A DNA stretch of 64,000 nt from CAWAYH01 sp963786195 (lineage in GTDB: Bacteria > Acidobacteriota > Vicinamibacteria > Vicinamibacterales > 2-12-FULL-66-21), in assembly GCA_963786195.1 (NCBI GenBank), contig CAWAYH010000004.1:248001-312000 (forward strand), written 5' to 3'. The notes beneath the pieces are model-generated. The model did no database searches. It had not been told where the DNA came from and saw only the letters and a list, made by a program, of their open reading frames with translations. Made by a program: the position numbers and the translations under genes. Positions 11,104-19,520 of this stretch are shown piece by piece. Every line of letters starts with the position of its first letter. Position 1 is the stretch's first letter.

Positions 11104-12961
11104 ATGGCCACTCTCGACGAAACTCGCCGGCGTTTCATGGCCCACTTTGCGGGCATTGGCCTGGGATCGACCCTGGTGCCGGGCGTGCTGTGGGCCCGGA
11201 TGCAGGACGCCGGGACCGGGAGCGTCACGCTCGCGATGGTCACCGACGCGCTGAAGCTCTCAGGCATCGAGTTGAGCGAGGCCGATCGGCAGGCCATGGT
11301 CCAGTCCGCGAATCAGAATCTGAACCGGTTCGAAGAGCTGAGGAAGATTCACATCCCGAACGACGTCTCGCCGCCGTTCCACTTCAGTTCGATCGTGCCC
11401 GGGTTCAGGTCAACAAGACGAAGCAGCCGTTCCGTCTGAGCGCGCCACCGAGCCTGAAACGTCCGGCGAACCTCGAGGACGCGGCGTTCTGGCCCGTGCG
11501 TCATCTAGCCGAGCTCATTCGGACGAAACAGGTGACGTCCGTCCAGTTGACGGAGATGTACCTGGCGCGGCTCCATCGTTACAACCCGAAACTGAACAAC
11601 GTCGTCACGTTTCTCGACGACGTGGCGATGGCGCAGGCGCGGCAGGCCGACAGCGAGATCGCCGCGGGCAAATACAAAGGACCGCTGCACGGGATTCCAT
11701 GGGGCGCAAAGGACATCATTTCGGTGAAAGGCTACACGACCACCTGGGGCTCCGAGGCGTTCAAGAATCAGGTCTTCGATTACGACGCAAGCGTCGTCGA
11801 GATGCTGCGTGAGGCCGGCGCGGTGCTGGTCGCCAAACTGACGACAGGCGAGCTCGCGGCAGGGCGATCAGTGGTTCGGCGGGCGCACCAACAGCCCGTG
11901 GGATCCGACGCAGGGATCGAGCGGCTCCTCCGCGGGCCCTGCGTCGGCAACGGCGGCCGGGTGCGTCGGATTCGCGCATCGGCACCGAAACCAGCGGATC
12001 CATCCTGAGCCCCTCGGCGCGCTGCGGCCTTGCGGGCCTGCGGCCGACGTTCGGACGCATCAGCCGCTACGGCGTCATGGCGCTGTCGTGGACGCAGGAT
12101 CGGCTGGGCCCGATCTGCCGGTACGCGGAGGACTGCGCGATCGTCATGCAGGCCATTGCGAAACCGGACGGGCGCGACATGAGCGTCTCGGACGTTCCGT
12201 TCAACTGGAACGCCCAGCTCGAGATCCGCAAGCTGCGGGTCGGCTACATCAAGGAATCGTTCGACGACATCACCAACCCGGTCGTCAAGCAGAACGCGCA
12301 AAAGCTGCTCGACACGCTCCGATCGCTGGGTGTCTCGACGTTCATCCCCATGACCATTCCCACGTTCTCGACCAACGTCGCCGCGCTTGGCGTCGAATCG
12401 GCCGTCTTCTTCGACGAGCTCAACCGGCAGGGAAAAATGAAGGAGGTCCGCCGCGGAGGTCGCCCGACCGGACGCCTGATTCCAGCCGTCGAGTATCTCC
12501 AGTCTCAGCGCGTGCGGATGATGATGATGATGGAGCTCGCGAAAGCCACGGCCGGCGTCGACGTGTACGTCGTCGCGTCGAGCGGCGTCGGAGGCGGCGG
12601 CGGACGCGGTCGTGGTGGAAATCCAGCGGACCCGGCTGCGGCACAGGCCGGTGAGCGTGGTGGTGAGCGCGCCGGTGCCCGGGGGGAGCGTGGCGGCGAA
12701 CGTGGAGGTGAGCGCGGCGCCGGGCGCGGCCCGGGAGACCCGCCTCGTCCGCAGGGACCCGCGCAGCGACATTCGACGATGGCGAACCTCGCGTGCTATC
12801 CGGCCATCAATGTGCCCAACGGCTTTACCGAGGCAGGCACGCCGACGAACGTGACGTTCTTCGCACGGCCCTTCGGCGAAGGCGAGTTGCTGGCGCTTGC
12901 GAAGGCCTATCAGGACGCGGCGGGCTTCCACCTGACGCGTCCGACGAAGCTCGATACGTAG
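11104..12961 (+). CDS. TAT-exported amidase (amidase signature family), frameshifted
   Basis: Amidase signature enzyme hydrolysing an amide through a Ser-cisSer-Lys triad. The N-terminus, TRRRFMAHFAGIGLGS, fits a twin-arginine signal. Family features: HLAELIRTKQVTSVQLTEMYL; catalytic Lys in GIPWGAKDIIS; the Ser pair in TQGSSGSSAGPASATAAG and GTETSGSI; GLAGLRPTFGRISRYGVM; and the C-terminal LACYPAINVPNGF. Frame breaks lie near 11400 (missing base), 11862 (extra G) and 11974 (extra C). Odd feature: at about 12590-12750 there is a Gly/Arg/Glu-rich insert (repeated GERGGER) inside the enzyme, after DVYVVASSGV, where a plain surface loop is expected. A GAGGA element precedes the ATG. Substrate unknown. 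Confidence 0.8.
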
Positions 12962-12980
12962 GGTTCAGCCCACGCGCGGC

Positions 12981-13295
12981 TCAATGCCGAATCGAGAGCG
13001 CGAAGGCGATCGTGACGGCGAGCACGATCGCAACGGCAAGGGTCGACCGAACGAAGAGCCGGTCCTTCAGGCGGATGGCTTCGACCAGCGTCAGCGCGAT
13101 CCTGAGGACCGGCAGCGCCATGAGCGCCAAGAGGCCCGCCCGGAGCATCCGCTCGTCGAACTGGCTGTCGCCATCGACCAGCCAGAGCAGCAGACCCGCA
13201 ACGAGGCAGACCTCGCTGATTCGGGCGCCGATCAGCATCAGGCGAGCGATCAGGCGTTCGAACCCGAGCGGGTCGAAGGGTTGACCGGTCACCAT
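12981..13295 (-). CDS. DUF1634 membrane protein, partner of TSUP exporter
   Basis: 104 residues with three hydrophobic stretches (RLMLIGARISEVCLVAGLLLW; AGLLALMALPVLRIALTLVEA; VRSTLAVAIVLAVTIAFALS), matching DUF1634. In many genomes this small protein is encoded directly after a TauE/SafE (TSUP) permease, as here: its ATG overlaps the end of the permease gene by 7 bp. It probably forms part of, or modulates, that exporter. The role is inferred from context. Confidence 0.75.
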   Translation of the reverse strand: MVTGQPFDPLGFERLIARLMLIGARISEVCLVAGLLLWLVDGDSQFDERMLRAGLLALMALPVLRIALTLVEAIRLKDRLFVRSTLAVAIVLAVTIAFALSIRH

Positions 13296-14116
13296 GCCTT
13301 GGCCATATAGATCATCGACACGACAATCAGCACGAGGGCCATCAGGAGCTTCAGCCACCTCGCTTTGGCCCGTGCGCTGACCCACAATCCGGCTCTCGAG
13401 CCGACGAGGACGCCGACCACCGCGGCTGCCGCAAGTGGCGCCGACACATCGCCGCGTGCGTAGTAGATCGGAACCGAAGCGGCCGCTGTGACGCCGATCA
13501 TCGCGACGCTCGTTGCGGCCGCGACACGCATCGGGATGCCGCACCAGGCGTTGAGCGCCGGCACCTGCAGCACGCCGCCGCCGATACCGAGTGACCCGGA
13601 CACGAACCCGGCGGCTGCGGCGATGCTCAAGGCGGCCGGCAGCCGCTTCGTCCGGTACGCGACCTCGCGCCCGCTCTCCTCCTCGTAGAACCGGCCGCCA
13701 AACGGGCCAGGCTCGATCGACGTATCCATGATCACGTTGCGCCGATCGAGACGCGACAGCACGATGACGGCGACCGTCGCTGTCACGCCGGCAAACATCA
13801 CGTGCAGCACTGCAGGCGGCAGGCGCGCTGACACGATGCCGGCCAGCAGCGCCGTGCTGCTGGCCGCGACCTGCAGCAGCATCCCCAGCCGGAGGTTCAT
13901 CAATCGCCTCCCCAGCGCGTCGCTGGAGACGACGCTCGACGTCGCGATGACGGTGATCAGGCTGATGCCCGCGGCCAGATTCAGCGGCAGACCCAGCGCG
14001 ACGTTGAGGAAGGGCACGAGGAACACGCCGCCGCCGATGCCGAGCATCGCGCCGAGACATCCGGCGACGGCACCGGCGCTCATGACGATGGCGATCAGAT
14101 ACGGAGTGATGTGCAC
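13289..14116 (-). CDS. TSUP family (TauE/SafE) membrane permease, probable sulfite/organosulfonate exporter
   Basis: 275-residue integral membrane protein with the internally repeated TSUP signature: first half GCLGAMLGIGGGVFLVPFLNV, second half GFVSGSLGIGGGVLQVPALNA. About seven to eight hydrophobic helices are evident, ending IVSMIYMAKAW. Family members export sulfite, sulfoacetate or related anions. The divergent neighbour is a persulfide dioxygenase-rhodanese fusion followed by a cysteine dioxygenase, both leading to sulfite, which supports a sulfite-export role here. The DUF1634 gene overlaps its 3' end. Confidence 0.85.
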   Translation of the reverse strand: MHITPYLIAIVMSAGAVAGCLGAMLGIGGGVFLVPFLNVALGLPLNLAAGISLITVIATSSVVSSDALGRRLMNLRLGMLLQVAASSTALLAGIVSARLPPAVLHVMFAGVTATVAVIVLSRLDRRNVIMDTSIEPGPFGGRFYEEESGREVAYRTKRLPAALSIAAAAGFVSGSLGIGGGVLQVPALNAWCGIPMRVAAATSVAMIGVTAAASVPIYYARGDVSAPLAAAAVVGVLVGSRAGLWVSARAKARWLKLLMALVLIVVSMIYMAKAW

Positions 14117-14126
14117 GGAGCCCGGG

Positions 14127-14135
14127 TGCTATGAT
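14127..14135 (+). promoter_or_regulatory. Extended -10 promoter element for the persulfide dioxygenase gene
   Basis: TGCTATGAT fits the extended -10 pattern TGnTATAAT and lies 35 bp before the preferred ATG at 14170. It overlaps a more upstream ATG (14131), which argues that 14131 is not the translation start. No clear -35 box is visible. Confidence 0.4.
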
Positions 14136-14169
14136 CGTGACGGCGGTAGGAGCGCCGCGATTTTACATC

Positions 14170-15540
14170 ATGTTTCATCGGTTCTTCGACGAAGGGCTGG
14201 CGCACGCGTCGTACCTGATCGCCTGCGACCGCACGCGCGAGGCGGTCGTGGTCGACCCGAGACGCGACATCGAGGTGTACACCGAGATGGCCGCCAGGGA
14301 CGGGTTGACCATCACTCACGCCATCGAGACGCACATTCACGCCGACTTCGTGTCGGGCGCACGCGAGCTCGCCGCGCTCGGGGCTCGGGTGGTGTCAGGA
14401 CCGGGCGCCGACCTGCTCTTCCCGCACCACGAAGCCAGGGACCGCAAGCGGCTGCAGGTCGGCGATGCCTCGTTCGAGTTCCTCCATACGCCGGGCCACA
14501 CGCCCGAGCACATCACTATCGTCGCGCGTCAGCCGAACGAACCTGCGCGCGCGCTGACCGGCGACACGTTGTTCGTCGGGGCCGTCGGGCGTCCGGATCT
14601 CCTGGGCGAGGACCAGGCTCGACGCCTCGCTGGGCAGCTGTACGATTCGCTCTTCAACACATTGCTCGCGCTGGACGACGACGTCGAGGTGCATCCGGGG
14701 CATGGCGCGGGTTCGCTGTGCGGATCGGGGATCGGCAAAGCGCCGCACTCGACCATCGGCCAGGAGCGTCGCTTCAACCCGTGGCTCCAGCCCAGATCGA
14801 AGGAGGCGTTCGTCGCCGACGTGCTCGGCGATCTGCCGGACACGCCGCCGTATTTTCCCCGCATGAAGCGGGTGAATCACGACGGCCCGGCCGTCCTCGC
14901 GCTCGCGAGCGGTGTGCCGAGCCCACGCGCGCTCAAGGCCACCGATGCGGCGGCGATGATCGAGGATGGCGCGATCCTCCTCGACCTCCGCGCCGGTGAC
15001 GAGTTCGGCGCCGGTCATCCTCCGGGAGCCGTGAACATCGGGTACGGATCGAAGGTCGGCTACTGGGCCGGCTGGATTCTGCCCGCCGGCGCGAGACTGC
15101 TGCTGCTGACTGGCGATGCGCGCCAGGCGCTCGAGACGCATCGTCAGCTCCTGCGCGTCGGGTTCGACGATCTCGCCGGACATGTGGACGGCGGCTGTGA
15201 AGCCTGGCGGGCCGCGGCGCTGCCGGTGGCGCGTCTCGAACAGATCTCGGCGCGCGACTTGCGCGATCGTCTTGCCCGTCGGGAACGCCTCACGGTGGTG
15301 GACGTTCGGACACCTCGCGAGTGGAAGGGCGGTCACCTCGACGCGGCGATAAGCATGCCGGTTGGCGACGTGCCGACGCGGGCGGGCGAGCTGACGGCAT
15401 CCGGCCCCGTGGCGACCATCTGCGAAAGCGGTTTCCGATCCAGCCTGGCGTCGAGTCTCCTCACGCGGGCTGGTGTCGAGACCGTCGTGAACGTTACGGG
15501 CGGCCTCGCCGCCTATCGCGACCTGGAGAGCACATCATGA
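14170..15540 (+). CDS. Persulfide dioxygenase-like MBL-fold protein fused to two rhodanese domains
   Basis: 456 residues. The N-terminal metallo-beta-lactamase domain carries ETHIHADFVSG (H55, H57, D59), HTPGHTPEH and LTGDTLFVGAVGRPDLLG, as in ETHE1-type persulfide dioxygenases, which oxidise glutathione persulfide to sulfite. The second-metal His of the usual HxHxDH is Phe60, consistent with a mononuclear iron site. Two rhodanese domains follow. The first (about 245-340) has no active-site Cys (its loop reads LLLLTGDA). The second (about 350-450) keeps it in ATICESGFRSS, so only one domain can transfer sulfane sulfur. The stop overlaps the cysteine dioxygenase ATG (ATGA), indicating one transcription unit for sulfide/thiol detoxification. 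Confidence 0.85.
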   Translation: MFHRFFDEGLAHASYLIACDRTREAVVVDPRRDIEVYTEMAARDGLTITHAIETHIHADFVSGARELAALGARVVSGPGADLLFPHHEARDRKRLQVGDASFEFLHTPGHTPEHITIVARQPNEPARALTGDTLFVGAVGRPDLLGEDQARRLAGQLYDSLFNTLLALDDDVEVHPGHGAGSLCGSGIGKAPHSTIGQERRFNPWLQPRSKEAFVADVLGDLPDTPPYFPRMKRVNHDGPAVLALASGVPSPRALKATDAAAMIEDGAILLDLRAGDEFGAGHPPGAVNIGYGSKVGYWAGWILPAGARLLLLTGDARQALETHRQLLRVGFDDLAGHVDGGCEAWRAAALPVARLEQISARDLRDRLARRERLTVVDVRTPREWKGGHLDAAISMPVGDVPTRAGELTASGPVATICESGFRSSLASSLLTRAGVETVVNVTGGLAAYRDLESTS

Positions 15541-16112
15541 CCCACGCCGTAGAACCCGCCTTCGAACTGCTGCGGCCGCGGTTGGATGCGGCCGTCGCCG
15601 AAGGTGGCGAGACCACCGCGATGGCCAACGAAATCAAGAAGGTTCTTCAGAGCGCGCTCAAGGGGGACGGGCTGACGCTTCCTTCGCGGTTTCGCGTCGC
15701 GTTGCCCGACACGTACGCCCGCCGTCTCCTGCACCGCGACCCCGACGGCCGCTACTCCGTCGTCGTCATGACGTGGGGCCCGGGACAGAAGACGGGCCTG
15801 CACGACCACGCCGGCATCTGGTGTGTCGAATGCGTCGTGGATGGGCAGGTGGACGTCACGCAGTACGAGCTCGTCTCGGAAGCCGAGGGCATGTTCACGT
15901 TCACCCGGCAGAGCTCGGTGAGAGCCGAGCGCGGGTCGGCGGGCTGCCTCATCCCGCCGTTCGAATACCACACGCTCGGCAACGCGTTGCAGGACAAGGC
16001 GTCCATCACCTTGCACGTCTACGGTGGCGAAATGGATCAGTGCCACGTCTTCGAGCCCGCCCAGGGCGGTAAGTATCGCAGAGTCACACGGGCCCTCGCG
16101 TATCACGAGTGA
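15537..16112 (+). CDS. Cysteine dioxygenase family protein
   Basis: 191-residue cupin of the cysteine dioxygenase type I family, adding O2 to a thiol (cysteine or 3-mercaptopropionate) to give a sulfinate. Iron ligands are visible: GLHDHAGIW (H89, H91) and PPFEYHTLGN (H145). Cys96 in IWCVECV lies where the Cys of the thioether crosslink occurs in some homologues. The gene is coupled by ATGA overlap to the persulfide dioxygenase fusion and divergent from the TSUP exporter, so the cluster can oxidise cysteine and persulfide sulfur and export the product. The exact thiol substrate cannot be told from sequence. Confidence 0.85.
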   Translation: MTHAVEPAFELLRPRLDAAVAEGGETTAMANEIKKVLQSALKGDGLTLPSRFRVALPDTYARRLLHRDPDGRYSVVVMTWGPGQKTGLHDHAGIWCVECVVDGQVDVTQYELVSEAEGMFTFTRQSSVRAERGSAGCLIPPFEYHTLGNALQDKASITLHVYGGEMDQCHVFEPAQGGKYRRVTRALAYHE

Positions 16113-16124
16113 GCGTGAAATACT

Positions 16125-16186
16125 TGGATCGGCGATCGGCGATCGGGTGATCGCCGCCTGACTGTCCCGACCCGTCGCCGATTGAC
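16125..16186. repeat. Short degenerate 7-mer array
   Basis: GGATCGGCGATCGGCGATCGG shows GGCGATC repeated at 7-base steps. It is followed by partly complementary GGTGATCGCCGCC and CGTCGCCGATTGACC, so the segment can fold back. It fills most of the 88-bp spacer before the Ser/Thr kinase gene. Confidence 0.45.
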
Positions 16187-16200
16187 CCTCAGCTGATCTC

Positions 16201-18498
16201 ATGGCCCTGTCACCCGGCACACGCCTCGCGCAGTACGAGATCCTCGAATCTCTGGGTTCGGGCGGCATGGGCGAGGTGTATCGCGCGCGCGATTCGCGGC
16301 TGGGCCGCGACGTCGCCGTGAAGGTCATGGCGCCGCACATCGCGGCGGATCCGGACATGCGCCGGCGGTTCGAAACGGAAGCGCGGGCCATCGCAGCGCT
16401 TTCGCACCCAGGCATTCTCAGCATCCACGAGCTGGCGGTCGTCGAGGGTGTTCCGGTCGCGGTGATGGAGCTGCTGGAAGGCGAAACGCTCCGCGCGCGC
16501 ATGCGAAAGGGCCCGATGCCGTGGCGCGACGCGGTCGAAATCGCCGTCGCGATCGCTGACGGCCTGGCGGCTGCCCATACCCGCGGCATCGTCCACCGCG
16601 ATCTCAAGCCGGAGAACGTGTTTCTCACGAGCGCCGGCGTCGTCAAGATTCTCGATTTCGGTCTCGCTCTCCAGCGTCTGAATGCGCCGGTTGACGATCT
16701 GACGATGGCCCGAACGGCACCGCACGTCGTGCTCGGGACGCTCGGCTACATGTCGCCCGAACAGGTGACCGGTGAGCGCGTGGACGGCCGCACCGACATC
16801 TTCGCGCTGGGCTGCATCGTCTACGAGATGGTCGTAGGCCGGCCACTGTTCAGCGGCAGCACGCCGCAGGAGATCGTCGCGCGCCTGCTGAACGACTCCC
16901 CTTCGACAGGATCCGGCGTCGACGCCGTCGCGCCAAACGAACTGCGGCCGATCGTGGCACGGTGTGTGGAGCGGTCGCTCTCGCGCCGTTTCGAATCTGC
17001 CCAGGACGCGGCGATCGCTTTACGCGCGTTGTCGAGCGGATCGACGTCGATCGATGCGGGCCGAAAGCCTCGTCCGCGCGGAAAGTCGCTTGGCGTGCTG
17101 CCGTTCGTGAATGCGGGGGCCGATCCCGCGATCGAGTACCTCATCGATGGCATCTCGGAGAGCATCATCAACAGCCTGTCGCAGCTCGGCGGCCTTCGGG
17201 TCGTGCCGCGAAGCCTCGTCTTTCGATACAAGGGACTGCAGTCCGACCCTGCCACCGTCGGCCTCGCGCTGAACGCGCGGACGATATTGACCGGACGAGT
17301 CAGCCAGCAGGGCGAGTTTCTCAGCATTCAGGCCGAGCTCGTGGATACGACGACGGAGTCGCAGCTGTGGGGCGAGCAATTCCGCCCGAAGATCGGCGAC
17401 CTGCCGAACGTCCAGCAGGAGATCGCGTGGCAGATCTCCGAGGCGCTGCGCCTGAAGCTCACGGGCTCCCAAAAGAGGCGGCTGCAGAAGCGCGCGGCGG
17501 TCGACCCCGCCGCCTATCAGGAGTACCTGCGCGGCCGGCACTATTTCAATTCATGGTCGCCGGAAGGTTTTCGCAGGGCGCTCGAGCATTTTCAGCGCGC
17601 CATCGATCTGGATCCGACCTACGCGCCGTCCTATGCGGGCCTCGGCGACACGATCGGATCGATGTCGTACTACGGTTTCGTCCCTGCGGCTGAAGGGTTC
17701 CCGCGCGCAAACGCCGCGGCGGCCAAGGCGATCGCCATCGACCCGGAACTACCCGACGCCCACGGCACGCTCGGGCTCGCCTCGCTGTTCTGGGACTGGG
17801 ACTGGGCAGCCTCCGAGCGTCACTTCCGCAAATCGATCGAATTGAATCCGAACGTGGCGAGCGTTCGCGCGTTTCACGCCATCATGCTCTCGTCGAGCCG
17901 CAGGCACGACGAGGCCGTCGCGGAGGCCGCGGTCGCGCGGCAGCTCGACCCGCTCTCTCCGTTCGTCAACATGTGCGTCGCCTGGACCCTTCACATGGCC
18001 GAACGGCACGAAGAGGTCATCACCGAGCTGCGCCGGGCGCTGGAGCTCGTCCAGGGCGAGACGCGCGCCGAACCGATCAGCCTGCTGATGGTCTCGTACG
18101 AGCAGATGGGGAGATTCGAGGATGCCGCGCGAGCCGGCATGAACAACCACTGCTTCGAAGTCCCGATCGACGGCGAGGCGTTGCTGGCTGGGTATCGACG
18201 CGCGGGCGCTCGCGGCTACTGGGAAGAACGGCTCGCGGAAATAGACAAGGTCGTTGCGACCGCGCGACCCCTCATTCACGTCAGCTACGGCGTCGCACTC
18301 TGCCACTTGGGAAGGCTGGACGAGGCCGTCGAGCACCTGAAAACGCTGGTCGACATGCATCGCGGGGGAGCTGTTTTCCTCGCCGCCGATCCCGCGCTCG
18401 CACCGCTGCGCGGTTATCCGGCGTACGAAGAACTGCTCACGCGGGTTGGGGTGCCCCGGCAGCCCACGGCTTCAGCACGGCGTACAACGTCGAGATAA
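16201..18498 (+). CDS. Serine/threonine protein kinase with TolB-like and TPR regions
   Basis: 765 residues. Kinase domain about 12-270: Gly loop GSGGMGEVY, Lys41 in AVKVM, HRDLKPEN with the catalytic Asp at 134, DFG at 152-154, and GTLGYMSPEQ in the activation segment. Residues about 295-430 (LGVLPFVNAGADPAIEYLIDGISESIINSL onward) match the TolB-like N-terminal domain often coupled to acidobacterial kinases and adenylate cyclases. TPR repeats run from about 440 to the end (YQEYLRGRHYFN, ALEHFQRAIDLDPTYAPSYAGLGD). No transmembrane helix separates them, so this is a cytoplasmic signalling protein. Its last 62 bp overlap the 3' end of the convergent panE-like gene. No reading-frame defect. Confidence 0.92.
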   Translation: MALSPGTRLAQYEILESLGSGGMGEVYRARDSRLGRDVAVKVMAPHIAADPDMRRRFETEARAIAALSHPGILSIHELAVVEGVPVAVMELLEGETLRARMRKGPMPWRDAVEIAVAIADGLAAAHTRGIVHRDLKPENVFLTSAGVVKILDFGLALQRLNAPVDDLTMARTAPHVVLGTLGYMSPEQVTGERVDGRTDIFALGCIVYEMVVGRPLFSGSTPQEIVARLLNDSPSTGSGVDAVAPNELRPIVARCVERSLSRRFESAQDAAIALRALSSGSTSIDAGRKPRPRGKSLGVLPFVNAGADPAIEYLIDGISESIINSLSQLGGLRVVPRSLVFRYKGLQSDPATVGLALNARTILTGRVSQQGEFLSIQAELVDTTTESQLWGEQFRPKIGDLPNVQQEIAWQISEALRLKLTGSQKRRLQKRAAVDPAAYQEYLRGRHYFNSWSPEGFRRALEHFQRAIDLDPTYAPSYAGLGDTIGSMSYYGFVPAAEGFPRANAAAAKAIAIDPELPDAHGTLGLASLFWDWDWAASERHFRKSIELNPNVASVRAFHAIMLSSSRRHDEAVAEAAVARQLDPLSPFVNMCVAWTLHMAERHEEVITELRRALELVQGETRAEPISLLMVSYEQMGRFEDAARAGMNNHCFEVPIDGEALLAGYRRAGARGYWEERLAEIDKVVATARPLIHVSYGVALCHLGRLDEAVEHLKTLVDMHRGGAVFLAADPALAPLRGYPAYEELLTRVGVPRQPTASARRTTSR

Positions 18499-19375
18499 TC
18501 GGCACCGGCACGCCCAGCCGTTCCGCACGGCGTACGACCGACCCCTGCAGCGCCTCCACTTCGATCCGTTTTCCCTGCGCCAGATCGATCAGCAGCGACG
18601 ATCGCATCGTTCCGGGTATTCCGCCCACGTACACCGAAATGCGGTCGACGATATCGGGTGCGACCGGCACACCTTCCGCCCGGGCCACCGCCTCGATTTC
18701 GCGACAGCCGTCCAGGAACCGCTGTCGGATGACGGGATCCGCCCACACGGGTCCGATCGGGAGCCGCGCCGCGCCGGTGAAGGCCGCCAGCGAGACGAGA
18801 AAGATGAACTTCTCCCAGATCGGTACGCGCCCGTCAGGGACCGCCTCTGCCTGAATGTCAGCGCCGGCAAGCGCCTCCTGCAGGCTGGTGACGCGCGAGG
18901 TCATGCGCGGCACGGCGCCGAACACTTCGCCGAACACGATCCGGCGATGGGTGCCCGTCTGCTCGATCACGCCCGGCGAGACGAGCGCGGTCGCGATATA
19001 CGTCGTGCCGCCGACGACGGACTCTTCACCGAGCGCGGCGGCGACCTCGTAGACGCTGTCGACGCCGTTCTGAACGGGCAGAATCGTTGTTGCCGGTCCC
19101 ATCATCGGCCTGATGAGCGGTATCGCGCTGGAGAGGTCGTAGGTCTTGACCGCCACCAGCACGACATCGACCGGGCCTACCCGGCTCGCGTCTTCTTCGG
19201 CTGTGGCGCGAACCGTGAAGCTCCCGACCATCTCGCTCCGGATCTCCATGCCTCGCTCGCGAATGGCGTCGAGGTGCGCGCCTCTGGCGATGAACGTGAC
19301 GTCATGGCCGGCGCGCGCGAGCTTCGCCCCGTAGTAGCCGCCCACCGCGCCCGACCCGAGAATCGCAAATTTCAT
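18437..19375 (-). CDS. panE: 2-dehydropantoate 2-reductase family (ketopantoate reductase)
   Basis: 312 residues, from MKFAILGSGAVGGYYGAKLA with the NADP-binding GxGxxG. Further family marks: VAVKTYDLSSAIPLI, LPVQNGVDSVYEVAAALG, VGGTTYIATALVSPGVIEQTG, the catalytic Lys region WEKFIFLVSLAAFTGA, and the closing SSLLIDLAQGKRIEVEALQGSVVRRAE. The enzyme reduces ketopantoate to pantoate in coenzyme A synthesis, although many paralogues act on other 2-oxo acids and no other pantothenate gene is nearby. Copy B of the dispersed repeat follows immediately upstream. Intact. Confidence 0.85.
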   Translation of the reverse strand: MKFAILGSGAVGGYYGAKLARAGHDVTFIARGAHLDAIRERGMEIRSEMVGSFTVRATAEEDASRVGPVDVVLVAVKTYDLSSAIPLIRPMMGPATTILPVQNGVDSVYEVAAALGEESVVGGTTYIATALVSPGVIEQTGTHRRIVFGEVFGAVPRMTSRVTSLQEALAGADIQAEAVPDGRVPIWEKFIFLVSLAAFTGAARLPIGPVWADPVIRQRFLDGCREIEAVARAEGVPVAPDIVDRISVYVGGIPGTMRSSLLIDLAQGKRIEVEALQGSVVRRAERLGVPVPIISTLYAVLKPWAAGAPQPA

Positions 19376-19377
19376 GG

Positions 19378-19519
19378 TGAGAAGTTGTCTCACACACCAG
19401 TCGCTCGATCCAAGGTGCGAGCGAGCGCTGCGAGCGAGCCACGCGACCGGAGCGCGCCGGCAAAGCGGCGCGCGAGAGAGCGTGTTGGGGACTCCGAGGG
19501 GCAAAGCCCCTCGGAATAG
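19378..19519 (+). repeat. Dispersed intergenic repeat, copy B
   Basis: About 142 bp between panE and the APC permease gene. It contains GAAGTTGTCTCACACACC, GCGAGCGAGCCACGCGACC, GGAGCGCGCCGGCAAAGC, GAGAGAGCGTG and the closing hairpin CCGAGGGG-CAAAG-CCCCTCGG. It is nearly identical to copy C in the central 50 bases, but lacks the palindrome that interrupts copy C. Confidence 0.75.
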
Positions 19520-19520
19520 A

